Assembly: GCA_900550645.1 (NCBI GenBank)
Contig: URTA01000008.1
Coordinates: 11,451-75,450, forward strand
DNA: 64,000 nt
Source of the DNA: an uncultured Porphyromonadaceae bacterium
GTDB lineage: Bacteria; Bacteroidota; Bacteroidia; Bacteroidales; Muribaculaceae
Direction: 5' to 3'
Of this stretch, positions 1-9,190 are shown piece after piece. The notes beneath the pieces are model-generated. The model saw nothing but the letters and a program-made list of their open reading frames with translations, had not been told where the DNA came from and ran no database searches. The position numbers and the translations under genes are program-made. The stretch's first letter is position 1. Every line of letters starts with the position of its first letter.

Positions 1-151
1 CCCGGTACAACATCTCGTTGTCGCCGGTGAAGGAGACCATCCGGTTTCCGGTCTCGACATTCTGTGCGCCCAGGGCTATAAGCTCGTCGCGCAGCACGTC
101 CTCGAGTCCCTGGAAGGTCTTGGCGACCATGTCAAATTGTGTATTGTTCAT
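1..151 (-). CDS. THUMP-domain class I RNA methyltransferase, N-terminal fragment
   Basis: Only the first 50 codons are in the window; the gene runs off the left edge. The start ATG is at 151. The visible protein reads FDMVAKTFQGLEDVLRDEL, then LGAQNVETGNRMVSFTGDN, which is the N-terminal ferredoxin-like/THUMP region of the RlmL/YpsC-like 23S rRNA methyltransferases common in Bacteroidales. In that family the THUMP domain presents RNA to a C-terminal Rossmann methyltransferase domain, which cannot be seen here. It lies 61 nt beyond the ftsZ stop on the same strand, so read-through from the dcw operon is possible. Family assignment is from recall of homologs and rests on 50 residues. Confidence 0.75.
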   Translation of the reverse strand, partial: MNNTQFDMVAKTFQGLEDVLRDELIALGAQNVETGNRMVSFTGDNEMLYR

Positions 152-212
152 ATAATATGTTGGTATTCAATTCGGTATTGGTAGGGGAGAGGTATTTCTG
201 CCAATGGCTGTG

Positions 213-1580
213 TCAGAACATTATCGCTCCGCCGCTTTCGCCTCCGGCCTGTTGCTGCGGCATGGCAGGTTCGGGGGCATTGTGGAGCTTGTGCACCTGT
301 TCGTTGGCACGTGTGTCGCGCTCTGAGGTGGGAGTGCGCTCTATGGCTGCAATGACCTCGTCGTCGTCCATCTCTTCGGGCTTGAAAATGAAGCACCGCA
401 CCTTGAGGCGGTTCAGTGCCATCTGCTTGATGGTGCCAGTGCCATAGGTTGTCTCGATAGCAGCCTCATTGTCGGGGTCTGGCTTTTCAGGCTTGTTGGA
501 CTTTGGGGTGTTGTCTTCGGAGGAGAATGTGATGGGTCCGTCGCCTTTTCCTTCGCCGTCACGCAGGGTCACGTCAAATCCGGAGGCGAGTATCGTTACC
601 TTGATTCGCTCTCCCATTTCGGGGATGTCGGCGATGCCCCATTTGACCTTGACGGTCTTTGGGAGCGAAGATGTGAAGACGGTTATTTCGTTGAGTTCCT
701 TGGCTGTAATGGGTTTTTTGCACTCTCTGGCGCAGCTGAATTTCATGAGCAGCCTCTTTGAGGTCTTGATGTCGTGCGCTTTGAGCAGCGGTGACTTGAG
801 GGCATTCTCAATAGCTTTTGTCACGCGGTTTTCGCCCTCGCCCTCTCCGGAGGAGATAATGGCGGTGCCGCTGTCCTTGAGTGTGGTCTTGACATCCTGG
901 AAATCGACGTTTATGAAGCACTTTTCGGAGATGATTTCGGAGATTGAACGGGCTGCATTGGCGAGAGTGTCGTCGGCTTTTTCGAAGCAGTTGAACAAAC
1001 TGAGATCCGGGTATAGTGTGGTCAGGTTCTCGTTGTTGATCACGAGCAGCGCGTCCACGTATTTCTGCATCTCCTTTGCTCCTTCGAGCGCGGTGAGTAT
1101 CTTTTGCTCGCTTTCAAACTGGAACGGCACTGTTACGATGCCGATGGTCAGCATGCCGGCTTCCTTGGCAAGGCGTGCTACGATGGGGGCTGCACCGGTG
1201 CCGGTGCCTCCGCCCATGCCGGCAGTGATGAATACCATCTCCGTGTCATTGTCAAACAGCTTCTTGATATCATCCACGCTTGCCTCAGCACACTGTTTCC
1301 CGATTTCGGGGTTGTTGCCCGCACCCTGGCCTTGTGTAATGTCGTAGCCGAGGATAATCTTTTCCGGGACTTCCATCGTGCCGAGAGCCTGTTTGTCAGT
1401 GTTGAGGACGACATAGCGCACCAGTGGTATCTGCTGCTTGTACATATAGTTGACGGCGTTTCCGCCGCCGCCGCCCACGCCTATGACTTTGATGATGGCC
1501 TTCTCGGCAAATCGTTCGTCATCCGTCGGGGTGAATGTGGAGGTATCGTTCAGTTCTTCGTTGAGTATGTCGTTTTCCAT
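213..1580 (-). CDS. ftsZ: Cell division GTPase FtsZ
   Basis: Tubulin homolog that polymerises into the Z ring at midcell. The 455-residue protein has the nucleotide-binding glycine stretch GVGGGGGNAVN at about 34-43 and the tubulin signature GGGTGTG at 123-129, followed by the T7-loop segment NVDFQDVKT that completes the GTPase site of the neighbouring subunit. It is the last division gene of the dcw cluster, 51 nt after ftsA. The C-terminal tail is long, low-complexity and ends GGESGGAIMF; I see no canonical IPxFLR-type FtsA-binding peptide at the very end, although a TPTSER segment about 45 residues from the end may correspond to a Bacteroidetes version. Identity is certain. Confidence 0.98.
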   Translation of the reverse strand: MENDILNEELNDTSTFTPTDDERFAEKAIIKVIGVGGGGGNAVNYMYKQQIPLVRYVVLNTDKQALGTMEVPEKIILGYDITQGQGAGNNPEIGKQCAEASVDDIKKLFDNDTEMVFITAGMGGGTGTGAAPIVARLAKEAGMLTIGIVTVPFQFESEQKILTALEGAKEMQKYVDALLVINNENLTTLYPDLSLFNCFEKADDTLANAARSISEIISEKCFINVDFQDVKTTLKDSGTAIISSGEGEGENRVTKAIENALKSPLLKAHDIKTSKRLLMKFSCARECKKPITAKELNEITVFTSSLPKTVKVKWGIADIPEMGERIKVTILASGFDVTLRDGEGKGDGPITFSSEDNTPKSNKPEKPDPDNEAAIETTYGTGTIKQMALNRLKVRCFIFKPEEMDDDEVIAAIERTPTSERDTRANEQVHKLHNAPEPAMPQQQAGGESGGAIMF

Positions 1581-1631
1581 TGTGGATGTGTTGGGAGAAT
1601 GAGTTTAATATGTGAGTGTAGAGAGGTGTTT

Positions 1632-2972
1632 TCAGGAGAGTTCGTCGTCTTCGTCGTCGCCCGGGGTGAGCATGTCGCCGATTTTGCCGAACCATTTTGA
1701 GAAAGCGCTTTTGCCGCGCTTTCGGCCGGGTTTCCGCTCCTGGCCTTTGTGCGAGGTGTCGCGGTGTCCGTTGGATATGGGGAGTTCGCCGCCTCCTGTA
1801 TCGGATATGGGGAGTTCCTGTTCCTGTGCAGCGGTGACGCACTGCGCGTCGGAGTGGGTGGCAGCGGCGTGCAGTACGGCAATGACCTCAAGGGCGTTGA
1901 AGTCGGGAGACTTGCTGGATGTCTCGATGGCGGGGGGAAGTTGTCCGCGCCTTACAGGGAGCTTGCTGATGTCCTGTATCAGCTCGCAGAAGTTGTTGAG
2001 CAGCGAGCCGCCGCCGATTAGTATGATGCCTCCGGGCAGGTCTGAATCCTTGACCCCGGCGTAGTTGGCTTGCTCGAGTATGTTGATTGCTATCTCCTCG
2101 GCGCGAGCCACGATGCACTTGTTGATTTCCTTGGTGTCGATGTCGTGTATGTGCAGGCCGGCGTCTGTCTCGGGGGGTCTGGCATTGCCCGACTGTATCT
2201 TGTACAACTCTGCGTTTTCCTCGAACATTCCTGTCGAGGTGATGTCGTGTGTGATGCAGCGCGAGCCGAGAGGTATGGTGTTGAAATAGCGCAGGTTGCC
2301 GTCCTTGTATATTATTACTGACGTGGTTTCCGCTCCGATGTCAACAAGCATGCATCCTCGCCGTTTCTCCTCGGTTGAGGGGATGATGTGGCCTGCGGCG
2401 AGAGGTGTTACGATGAACCCTAAAGTTTTGACATCGAGCCTGTTCTCGAGGTCAATGCGCTCGATGTTCTTCTTGAGCTGCGCCCGGCACACTATAAGGT
2501 CGTAAGTCGCCTTTATGCTGCTGCCCAGGTTGCCTATAGGCTCGGTTGTCTTGGTGCTGCCGATGGTGAACAGCCTCGGCACCGCGTCGATTACGGAGAG
2601 GGAGGAGTCAATGGCCTTGGTTTCGGCTTGAGAGCGCAGGCGTGCAACGGTGTCGGAGTTGATGACTGTCTCTTCGCCAAGGTTGAGCTCCGCATTGGCC
2701 TCAATGGAGTGCAGCGAGCGTCCGGAGAGGCCGACGAACACGCCGTTTATCCTGTTGGGCAGCACGTCCTTGCAATCCTCGAGGCGCGTCAGCACGCGGG
2801 CAATGCGCGAAAATGTCTCCTCGACGTTCTGGACTATGCCGTAACGCACGCAGCCGGTGCATTGTTCCTGCTCCACGGCCAGGACGTTGAGCTTGCCGGA
2901 GGGGGTCATCCGGCCTACCGCGCCTATAATTTTGGAGCTGCTTATTTCGAGTGCTGCTATGTATCTTTCCAT
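1632..2972 (-). CDS. ftsA: Cell division actin-like ATPase FtsA
   Basis: Actin/HSP70-fold protein that tethers FtsZ to the membrane and recruits late divisome proteins. It starts MERYIAALEISSSKIIGAVG, the phosphate-1 motif of FtsA/MreB-type ATPases, and has the second phosphate loop in the MLVDIGAETTSVIIYKDG region and a late GGIILIGGGSLL motif. Length is 446 residues. Near the C-terminus a segment AFSKWFGKIGDMLTPG looks like the amphipathic membrane-targeting helix, unusually followed by an acidic tail DDEDDELS. The linker before it carries a duplicated ELPIS motif. The gene is 32 nt downstream of ftsQ and precedes ftsZ, the usual order. Confidence 0.96.
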   Translation of the reverse strand: MERYIAALEISSSKIIGAVGRMTPSGKLNVLAVEQEQCTGCVRYGIVQNVEETFSRIARVLTRLEDCKDVLPNRINGVFVGLSGRSLHSIEANAELNLGEETVINSDTVARLRSQAETKAIDSSLSVIDAVPRLFTIGSTKTTEPIGNLGSSIKATYDLIVCRAQLKKNIERIDLENRLDVKTLGFIVTPLAAGHIIPSTEEKRRGCMLVDIGAETTSVIIYKDGNLRYFNTIPLGSRCITHDITSTGMFEENAELYKIQSGNARPPETDAGLHIHDIDTKEINKCIVARAEEIAINILEQANYAGVKDSDLPGGIILIGGGSLLNNFCELIQDISKLPVRRGQLPPAIETSSKSPDFNALEVIAVLHAAATHSDAQCVTAAQEQELPISDTGGGELPISNGHRDTSHKGQERKPGRKRGKSAFSKWFGKIGDMLTPGDDEDDELS

Positions 2973-3004
2973 TGTCTTGTCGCTGTGAATGAGGGTTGAG
3001 GTAT

Positions 3005-3901
3005 TTATGTGTTGGGTTTGTGTGAGATTTTCGCCTTGGAGCGCGAAGTTGTGTCACGCGGTGCAGCGGGCTGTCCGGCGGTGGCAGACTGCAGAGCCTC
3101 CTCGTCGAGGTCTTCGGTTTGCTCGTATTCGGGGACATGGCTCACCTCGGCCTTGTTGCGCCGTGTCGCGATGATGCGCCCGGCAAACTTGACGGAGATG
3201 GTGTCATACTTGTCCCAGCCCTGGTGAGGCATTATCTCTCGGTATGCGAGGCGTATGTTGCGGAACTTGACGGGGAGGTCACGGGCGTCGCCGATGTTGA
3301 TGACATGGCCGGCGATGCGCGGCACCAGGATGATGTCGTCGGGCGAATCGGCGCGTATCATCATTATCAGATGCTTGAAGAGCGAATCGGCAGCGATGTA
3401 CTGTGCCACGGGCAGTACGGCTGTTGCCGGGAAGCCACGAGTGAAGTGCCCGCTGACCACGGGCATGTCTGCGAAGAAGCGGGCGTTGGCTGCAATGCGC
3501 TTGCCGTCCTTGTTGACGTAGTAGCTGTCGCTTCCGTCGAAGACACGCAGCTCGGGGATTACCGGGATTACGGAGATGCGCAGCTTCCCCTTGGTGGTGA
3601 CGTAGCACTGCACGGACTCGAAGTTGCTGAGGCGCGACAGGTAACGCTCAATGGCGTATGTGTCGATGTCCGTCAGGAGCTTCCCCTCGAGGTTCTTGTC
3701 GTAAGCGGCAAGCTCTGTGATTACACCCCGCTGGGTCATGGTGTCGCCCATGAACGAGTGTTGCTCGATGCGTACCTCGACGCCGCTGCACCGTCGTTTG
3801 GAGTCACGCTGCCCCGCCCATACCGAAATGAGAACGGTATAGGTGAGCAAGACGATGAGTATCAGCCACTTGCCTACTTTATACAGGGTCGTGCGTGCCA
3901 A
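3005..3901 (-). CDS. ftsQ: Cell division protein FtsQ
   Basis: Bitopic divisome protein that links early Z-ring components with the septal synthase FtsWI. The 298-residue sequence has a short cytoplasmic N-terminus, one membrane span (LILIVLLTYTVLISVWAG, about residues 13-31) and a periplasmic domain matching FtsQ of Bacteroidales, including VEVRIEQHSFMGDTMTQR and the IERYLSRLSNFESVQCYV (POTRA-like) segment. FtsQ is poorly conserved, so the call rests on topology plus position between murC and ftsA. Its start overlaps the end of murC by 23 nt, implying translational coupling. The C-terminal tail is low-complexity and hydrophilic. Confidence 0.9.
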   Translation of the reverse strand: MARTTLYKVGKWLILIVLLTYTVLISVWAGQRDSKRRCSGVEVRIEQHSFMGDTMTQRGVITELAAYDKNLEGKLLTDIDTYAIERYLSRLSNFESVQCYVTTKGKLRISVIPVIPELRVFDGSDSYYVNKDGKRIAANARFFADMPVVSGHFTRGFPATAVLPVAQYIAADSLFKHLIMMIRADSPDDIILVPRIAGHVINIGDARDLPVKFRNIRLAYREIMPHQGWDKYDTISVKFAGRIIATRRNKAEVSHVPEYEQTEDLDEEALQSATAGQPAAPRDTTSRSKAKISHKPNT

Positions 3902-5291
3902 CGGTCTTCGCTGTTAGTATTTCCTTGATGTCGGGGAGCAGCACGTCCAGGTTGGCGGCTCCCAGGGTCATAAGGATTTCAAAGTTACTATTTTTTATCA
4001 GATTCAACAAATTCTGGCGGGGGCAAATGAGCCTGTGTGGCGAAGTGAGGCGGTCGTAGATGATTTGCGAGGTCACTCCGGGTATCGGCTTTTCGCGTGC
4101 CGGGTATATCTCGAGCAGCACCACGCGGTCGGCGTGGGAGAGAGCCTGGGCAAACTCCGGCGCGAAGTCTCGCGTGCGTGTGTAGAGGTGCGGCTGGAAC
4201 ACGACTGTCAGCTCGCGACCTGGGTACAGTTTGCGTACAGATGTTATCGAGGCTTCGACTTCGTGGGGGCTGTGGGCATAATCGTCGATGAGGACTGTGC
4301 CGCATGCAGAGTCTTCGGGGCGCAGCCATGTCTCGAAGCGTCGTTTTGCTCCGAGGAATGTGCGCAGTGCCTGGCGTATGTTGTCGTCGGAGGCTCCGGC
4401 GAGGTGCGTCGCCGCTGCCGCTGCCACTGCATTGTCGATGTTGATGGCTATAGGCACTCCCAGCTCCACGTCGCGTATGATGCCGTCCGGGTGCACGATG
4501 TCAAACCACAGCCTCCCGTCATCGTAGCGTATGTTGGCGGTATGCCAGTCGCCCTCGTTGCCGCCGCTGTATGTCAGCGTGTTGACACCCTCCACTGTGC
4601 GCGGCTTGAGCTTGAGGCCGGTGTGGAGGATGAGCGTGCCGCCGGTGGCGATGAGCGAGGTGAAGTGGGCGAACCCCTCGAGGTAGCCCTTCTCGTCGCC
4701 GTAGATGTCGAGGTGGTCGGGGTCAGTAGATGTGACGACGGCTATGTAGGGGTTGAGCTGGTGGAACGAGCGGTCGTATTCGTCCGCCTCGATGACCGAC
4801 CAGGGGGAGCAGTCGTCCAGTATGAGGTTGCTGTCGTAGTTGCGCAGTATTCCGCCCAGGAATGCGTTGCACTTCACGTCAGAGGTGTGGAGTATGTGCG
4901 CGACCATGGAGGAGACGGTGGTCTTGCCGTGCGAGCCGGCGACGCAGATAGCCCGCGAGTGGCGTGTTATCTGCCCGAGCATCACAGCTCGCTTGACCAC
5001 GTTGAATCCGCCCTGGCGGAAGTAGGAGAGTATGCGGTTGTCGTCGCCCACGGCGGGGGTGTATACCACCATGGTGTGTGCCGGGTCGCGGAAGCCGTCG
5101 GGAATGGTCTGCGTGTCATCGCGGTATGATATGCGTGCGCCCTCGCGCTCCAGGGCATGTGTAAGGTCGGAGGGCGTAAGGTCGTAGCCTGCCACCTGCG
5201 CACCCCGCGAGAGGTAGTAGCGCACCAGCGCGGCCATGCCGATACCGCCCGCGCCAACGAAATATATGTGCTGTGTCGTGTTGCTGTTCAT
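3879..5291 (-). CDS. murC: UDP-N-acetylmuramate--L-alanine ligase MurC
   Basis: Cytoplasmic ATP-dependent ligase that adds the first amino acid, L-alanine, to UDP-MurNAc. Evidence: N-terminal Rossmann motif GAGGIGMAALVRYYLSRG at 13-30, the Mur-ligase P-loop GSHGKTT at 119-125, the central EADEYDRSF segment, and the C-terminal-domain signature DDYAHSPHEVEAS. The 470-residue length is normal. Located between murG and ftsQ in the dcw operon, 17 nt after the murG stop; its 3' end overlaps ftsQ. Confidence 0.97.
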   Translation of the reverse strand: MNSNTTQHIYFVGAGGIGMAALVRYYLSRGAQVAGYDLTPSDLTHALEREGARISYRDDTQTIPDGFRDPAHTMVVYTPAVGDDNRILSYFRQGGFNVVKRAVMLGQITRHSRAICVAGSHGKTTVSSMVAHILHTSDVKCNAFLGGILRNYDSNLILDDCSPWSVIEADEYDRSFHQLNPYIAVVTSTDPDHLDIYGDEKGYLEGFAHFTSLIATGGTLILHTGLKLKPRTVEGVNTLTYSGGNEGDWHTANIRYDDGRLWFDIVHPDGIIRDVELGVPIAINIDNAVAAAAATHLAGASDDNIRQALRTFLGAKRRFETWLRPEDSACGTVLIDDYAHSPHEVEASITSVRKLYPGRELTVVFQPHLYTRTRDFAPEFAQALSHADRVVLLEIYPAREKPIPGVTSQIIYDRLTSPHRLICPRQNLLNLIKNSNFEILMTLGAANLDVLLPDIKEILTAKTVGTHDPV

Positions 5292-5308
5292 AGTGTCCTG
5301 TGGGGTTG

Positions 5309-6424
5309 TCAGGCGTTGCCGCCGTTGATGATTTGCAGTATCTGGTCCACTATTTTCTCGTCTGCGCCGGGGAGTGCCATTTCGCGCACTGCCTTGCTCA
5401 TCTGCTCGAGGCGAGCCGCGTCAAAGACGGTGTCGAGGACAGTCTCCGCGAGCGTCTGCGGAGCGTCTGCGTCGGTGACTGTTATCGCCGCGCCGCGGTC
5501 GGAGAGGGCATGGGCGTTCTTTGTCTGGTGGTCTTCAGCCACATTGGGCGAGGGGACGAGTATCGCCGGCAAGCCGAGCAGCTGCAGCTCGCTTATCGAG
5601 CCAGCCCCGGCACGCGACACCACGAGGGTGGCAGCGCGGTATGCCGTGCCCATGTCGGCGATGAACTTGGTGACCACTATCCCCTTGCGGCCGTTGGCAG
5701 CCACTGTGGCGCGGTCGCCGAAATACTTGCCTGTCTGCCATATCACCTGCAGTCCTGCATCGGCGAGGTGCTGCACGTCATGTTCGAGGGTTTCGTTGAT
5801 GGTACGCGCCCCGAGGCTTCCGCCCACGCACAGGACTGTAGGCCGCTGCGGGTCAAGGCCGAACTGCGCACGCGCCTCTTCGGGCGTGAGTTTGCACGAG
5901 AGCAGGTCCTTGCGCACCGGGTTGCCGGTCATGACAATCTTGTCGGCGGGAAAGAAGCGTTCCATGCCCTGGTATGCCACGCAGATGCGGCGTGCGCCGC
6001 GTGCGAGCATCTTGTTGGTCACGCCGGCGTATGAGTTCTGCTCCTGGATTAGGGTGGGTATGCCGGCACGTTGCGCTGCTTTCAGCGTTGGCCCGGAGGC
6101 GTAGCCGCCCACGCCGATTGCGATGTCAGGCTTGAAGTCGGCGATAATCTTGCGGGCCATGACAACGCTGCGCATCAGCTTGCGGATTACGGCGAAGTTC
6201 TTGAACAGGTTCTTGCGGTTGAAGCCGGCCACGGGGAGTCCGATGATGCGGTATCCCGCCGCCGGCACTTTCTCCATCTCCATGCGGTCTTCTGCGCCGA
6301 CAAACAGTATTTCCGCACCGCAGCGGCGTTGCAGTGCGTTGGCTATCGAGACGGCTGGGAAGATGTGTCCTCCTGTCCCTCCGCCGCTCACTATGGCTCG
6401 TATAGGCCGGTTGTTGCTTTCCAT
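5309..6424 (-). CDS. murG: UDP-GlcNAc:lipid I GlcNAc-transferase MurG
   Basis: Peripheral membrane GT28 enzyme that converts lipid I to lipid II. The protein has the N-terminal GGGTGGHIFPA loop, the middle GYASGPTL motif and the C-terminal donor-site segments CVGGSLGARTIN and SRAGAGSISEL. I chose the ATG at 6424 (protein begins MESNNRPIRAIVSGG, 371 residues); an ATG 36 nt upstream at 6460 is in frame but would overlap ftsW and add a basic 12-residue extension not typical of the family. Lies between ftsW and murC. Confidence 0.96.
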   Translation of the reverse strand: MESNNRPIRAIVSGGGTGGHIFPAVSIANALQRRCGAEILFVGAEDRMEMEKVPAAGYRIIGLPVAGFNRKNLFKNFAVIRKLMRSVVMARKIIADFKPDIAIGVGGYASGPTLKAAQRAGIPTLIQEQNSYAGVTNKMLARGARRICVAYQGMERFFPADKIVMTGNPVRKDLLSCKLTPEEARAQFGLDPQRPTVLCVGGSLGARTINETLEHDVQHLADAGLQVIWQTGKYFGDRATVAANGRKGIVVTKFIADMGTAYRAATLVVSRAGAGSISELQLLGLPAILVPSPNVAEDHQTKNAHALSDRGAAITVTDADAPQTLAETVLDTVFDAARLEQMSKAVREMALPGADEKIVDQILQIINGGNA

Positions 6425-6443
6425 ACGTTTTTGTTTCTGTGGT

Positions 6444-7784
6444 TTATTTTGCCGGGGCATCTGCGCTGTCTGCGATAGCAGGGTTGACTGCGCTGATGTC
6501 CTCGTCGAGCTGTTTCAGCTCGGCCTTTATTTCTTTCTTGTTATTGCTGCGGACGGCATAGCGGCTTACGGAGAGCATGATGCCGAAGGCCATCGACATT
6601 ACGATGATAGAGGTGCCGCCCTTGGAAATCAGCGGCAAGGGCTGTCCGGATACCGGCCCGAGACCGACGACGATGACCATGTGCACCAGTGCTTGCAGCA
6701 CTATCATGACGGCGCACCCCATTATGAGCAGAGCCGGGAACGCTCGCCGGCATTTCCTCGCTATCGCCCCGGCTCGCATCAGCAATCCGATGTAAAGTGC
6801 AATGAGGAGTATGCCGGTGGCGATGCCGCCGTCCTCGACTATGATGGAGTAGATGAAGTCGGAGTAGGCGAGTGGCAGACGTGAACTCTCGTGTGAAGAG
6901 CCGGGGGTGTTTATTATGCCGCCGCGAGCAATGGCGAAATGCGCGAACATGGGCTGGCGGTTCTTGTCGGTTATTGTGTCGTCGGGGCTTATGCCGCGCG
7001 AGTATTCCGTCATGCGGCTCTCGTGGGTGTCTGCCCGGGAAGAGGCTTTCACAGTGTATGCCGCGCCTCCCACGCAGGCTGTAATGAGCAGTACAATCCC
7101 AATCTTGCGCCACTCGATGCCTCCGATTAGCCACATGGCAAACGATGTGGTGAACACCATCGCCGCATTTGTCAGTCCGTTGACGTACAGCAGCACGGCC
7201 ACTATGCCTGTGGTCAGGGCGCACCATATCACCCCGGTAGTGCGCACGCCTCCGGGCTTCTGGTATTTGGCGAGTATCTTGGCCAGGTATATCACTATGG
7301 TCAGCTTGATGATTTCTGGCGGCTGGATTGAGAATCCCAATATGCTGATAGAGCGGCTGGCGCCGTTCAGGTTCTCCCCGGCAACTGTCGCCCATACCAG
7401 CAGAAGTATGCTAACAATGAACATAAAGCCGGCGTACATCTTGATCCACTTGTAGTGCACCTTCTGTATCGTGAAGGTGAGGCAGAAGCCTATGAGCAGA
7501 AAGACCGCGTTTTCAATCAGCGGCTTGTATACATCGGCAGATGTCTTCACCAGGCTGCTTGAGGCGCTGTAGCCCTCGATGAGCGCGAAGATGACCAGGA
7601 CGATGTACGTGCCCCAGATGTACTTGTCAGACTTTGGCGCAGAGACTTTGTCATTGTCCGCGTCTTTCTTGCTCATTAAGCCGAACAGCCCCTTGCGGCG
7701 GGGAGTGTCGGCAGCGGCATCGCCCACAGGCATGCCGTCTATGGTCTCGCGTATCTCTATTGCGGGAGAGGAGTCTGTTGCCAT
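6444..7784 (-). CDS. ftsW: Septal peptidoglycan polymerase FtsW
   Basis: SEDS-family lipid II polymerase that works with the transpeptidase FtsI at the division site. The sequence contains about ten hydrophobic segments, beginning at IWGTYIVLVIFALIEGYSA near residue 54, and the SEDS signatures GFSIQPPEIIKL and GTSIIVMSMAFG near the end. The first about 50 residues form a charged cytoplasmic extension; a second in-frame ATG (MSKKDADND, residue about 37) could be the real start. Its neighbours are murD and murG in the same operon. Confidence 0.94.
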   Translation of the reverse strand: MATDSSPAIEIRETIDGMPVGDAAADTPRRKGLFGLMSKKDADNDKVSAPKSDKYIWGTYIVLVIFALIEGYSASSSLVKTSADVYKPLIENAVFLLIGFCLTFTIQKVHYKWIKMYAGFMFIVSILLLVWATVAGENLNGASRSISILGFSIQPPEIIKLTIVIYLAKILAKYQKPGGVRTTGVIWCALTTGIVAVLLYVNGLTNAAMVFTTSFAMWLIGGIEWRKIGIVLLITACVGGAAYTVKASSRADTHESRMTEYSRGISPDDTITDKNRQPMFAHFAIARGGIINTPGSSHESSRLPLAYSDFIYSIIVEDGGIATGILLIALYIGLLMRAGAIARKCRRAFPALLIMGCAVMIVLQALVHMVIVVGLGPVSGQPLPLISKGGTSIIVMSMAFGIMLSVSRYAVRSNNKKEIKAELKQLDEDISAVNPAIADSADAPAK

Positions 7785-7818
7785 CTGTTTATGGTTCAGG
7801 TGCGATCATGCGGGGTTT

Positions 7819-9162
7819 TCATTTCGTCATTTCTCTCACAGCCTGTTTGAACTGCTCGCCGCGGTCCTCGTAGCTGCTGAACAGGTCGAAGCTGGCGCAG
7901 CAGGGAGAGAGCAGCACAGTGTCGCCGGGGGCAGCGGCCTTGCGGCACGCCTCCATCGCGTCCTTCAGCGAGTGGGTGTCGTGAATTTCAGGCACCTCTC
8001 CAGTGAAAAAGTCCAGCAGCTTGCCGTTGTCCTTGCCCATGCATACTATCGCCTTGACCTTCTCGCGCACGAAGGGGAGTATCTCCGAGTAATCGTTGCC
8101 CTTGTCCTTGCCGCCGAGTATCAGGACGGTGGGTGTCACCATGCTCTCGAGGGCGTACCATGTGGAGTTGACGTTGGTCGCCTTGGAATCGTTGATGTAT
8201 TTCACGCCGTCAACGGTGGCTACGTACTCGAGGCGGTGTTCCACGGCTTCGAAGTCTTCGAGGGCGTGGCGTATGCGCTCGTCCTTGACCTGCAGCAGCG
8301 ATGCTGACAGTCCGGCGGCCATGGAGTTGTAGAGGTTGTGCAGCCCCTTGAGAGCGAGCTTGTCACGCGGAATTTCCCATTGCCCGGTGGGGAGCTTGAA
8401 GTGGATTATGCCGTTGTCGTCCACCCACGAAGCAGCGTCGTCAGTCTGCGTCTCGCTGAACGGCAGCTGCTGCGCCTCGACCTGCATGGCGCGTATCTGC
8501 GCGGTGACTATAGGGTCGCCCTCCCAGTAGATGAAGTAGTCGTCCCTGGTCTGGTTTTGCAGTATGCGGAACTTGGCAGCGACATAATTTTCCATCTTGT
8601 GGTCGTAGCGGTCCAGGTGGTCGGGGGTGATGTTCATGATTATAGCCACGTCGGCCTTGAAGTCATACATGTTCTCGAGCTGGAAACTCGACAACTCGAT
8701 TACGTACACGTCATGGTCTTCCTCCGCAACCTGTCGGGCCATGCTGCGTCCCACGTTGCCGGCCAGGCCTACGTTGAAGCCCGCTTCCTGCAGTATGTGG
8801 TATGTCAGCAGGGTAGTGGTGGTCTTGCCGTTGGAGCCGGTGATGCACACCGTCTTGGCGTCGGTGTACCTTCCGGCGAACTCTATTTCGGAGATGATGG
8901 GCGTACCCTGCTCAGCAAGCTTGCGCACCAGCGGCGCGGTGGGGGGTATGCCGGGGCTCTTGACCACCTCGTCGGCATTGAGTATTTTCTCCTCCGTGTG
9001 CTGCCCCTGCTCGTAGGGTATGCCGTATTTGTCGAGCAGCTCGATGTATTTCGGGGCTATCTTGCCGCAGTCGCTCAGGAAAACGTCCATGCCTTTGGCC
9101 TGGGCCAGGATGGCGGAACCGCATCCGCTCTCGCCGCCTCCGAGTACTACTAATCTTTTCAT
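7819..9162 (-). CDS. murD: UDP-MurNAc-L-alanine--D-glutamate ligase MurD
   Basis: Adds D-glutamate as the second residue of the peptidoglycan stem peptide, using ATP. The N-terminal Rossmann motif LVVLGGGESG (4-13) and P-loop GSNGKTTTT (109-117) are intact, with NITPDHLDRYD in the central domain and INDSKATN plus ILGGKDKG in the C-terminal domain. Length 447, typical. Sits between mraY and ftsW. Confidence 0.97.
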   Translation of the reverse strand: MKRLVVLGGGESGCGSAILAQAKGMDVFLSDCGKIAPKYIELLDKYGIPYEQGQHTEEKILNADEVVKSPGIPPTAPLVRKLAEQGTPIISEIEFAGRYTDAKTVCITGSNGKTTTTLLTYHILQEAGFNVGLAGNVGRSMARQVAEEDHDVYVIELSSFQLENMYDFKADVAIIMNITPDHLDRYDHKMENYVAAKFRILQNQTRDDYFIYWEGDPIVTAQIRAMQVEAQQLPFSETQTDDAASWVDDNGIIHFKLPTGQWEIPRDKLALKGLHNLYNSMAAGLSASLLQVKDERIRHALEDFEAVEHRLEYVATVDGVKYINDSKATNVNSTWYALESMVTPTVLILGGKDKGNDYSEILPFVREKVKAIVCMGKDNGKLLDFFTGEVPEIHDTHSLKDAMEACRKAAAPGDTVLLSPCCASFDLFSSYEDRGEQFKQAVREMTK

Positions 9163-9190
9163 TGTCTGTATGTTGGTGTTATGTTGTGTC

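Noticed and set aside
469..1347. Long open frame antisense to ftsZ
   Set aside because: It is a shadow of ftsZ codon bias; no family features or promoter. The same applies to other long antisense frames, for example 4035-5129, 9020-10486 and 61073-61975.
1773..1817. 15-nt direct repeat GGATATGGGGAGTTC
   Set aside because: It encodes the repeated ELPIS motif in the FtsA linker; a minor in-frame duplication, not a mobile or regulatory element.
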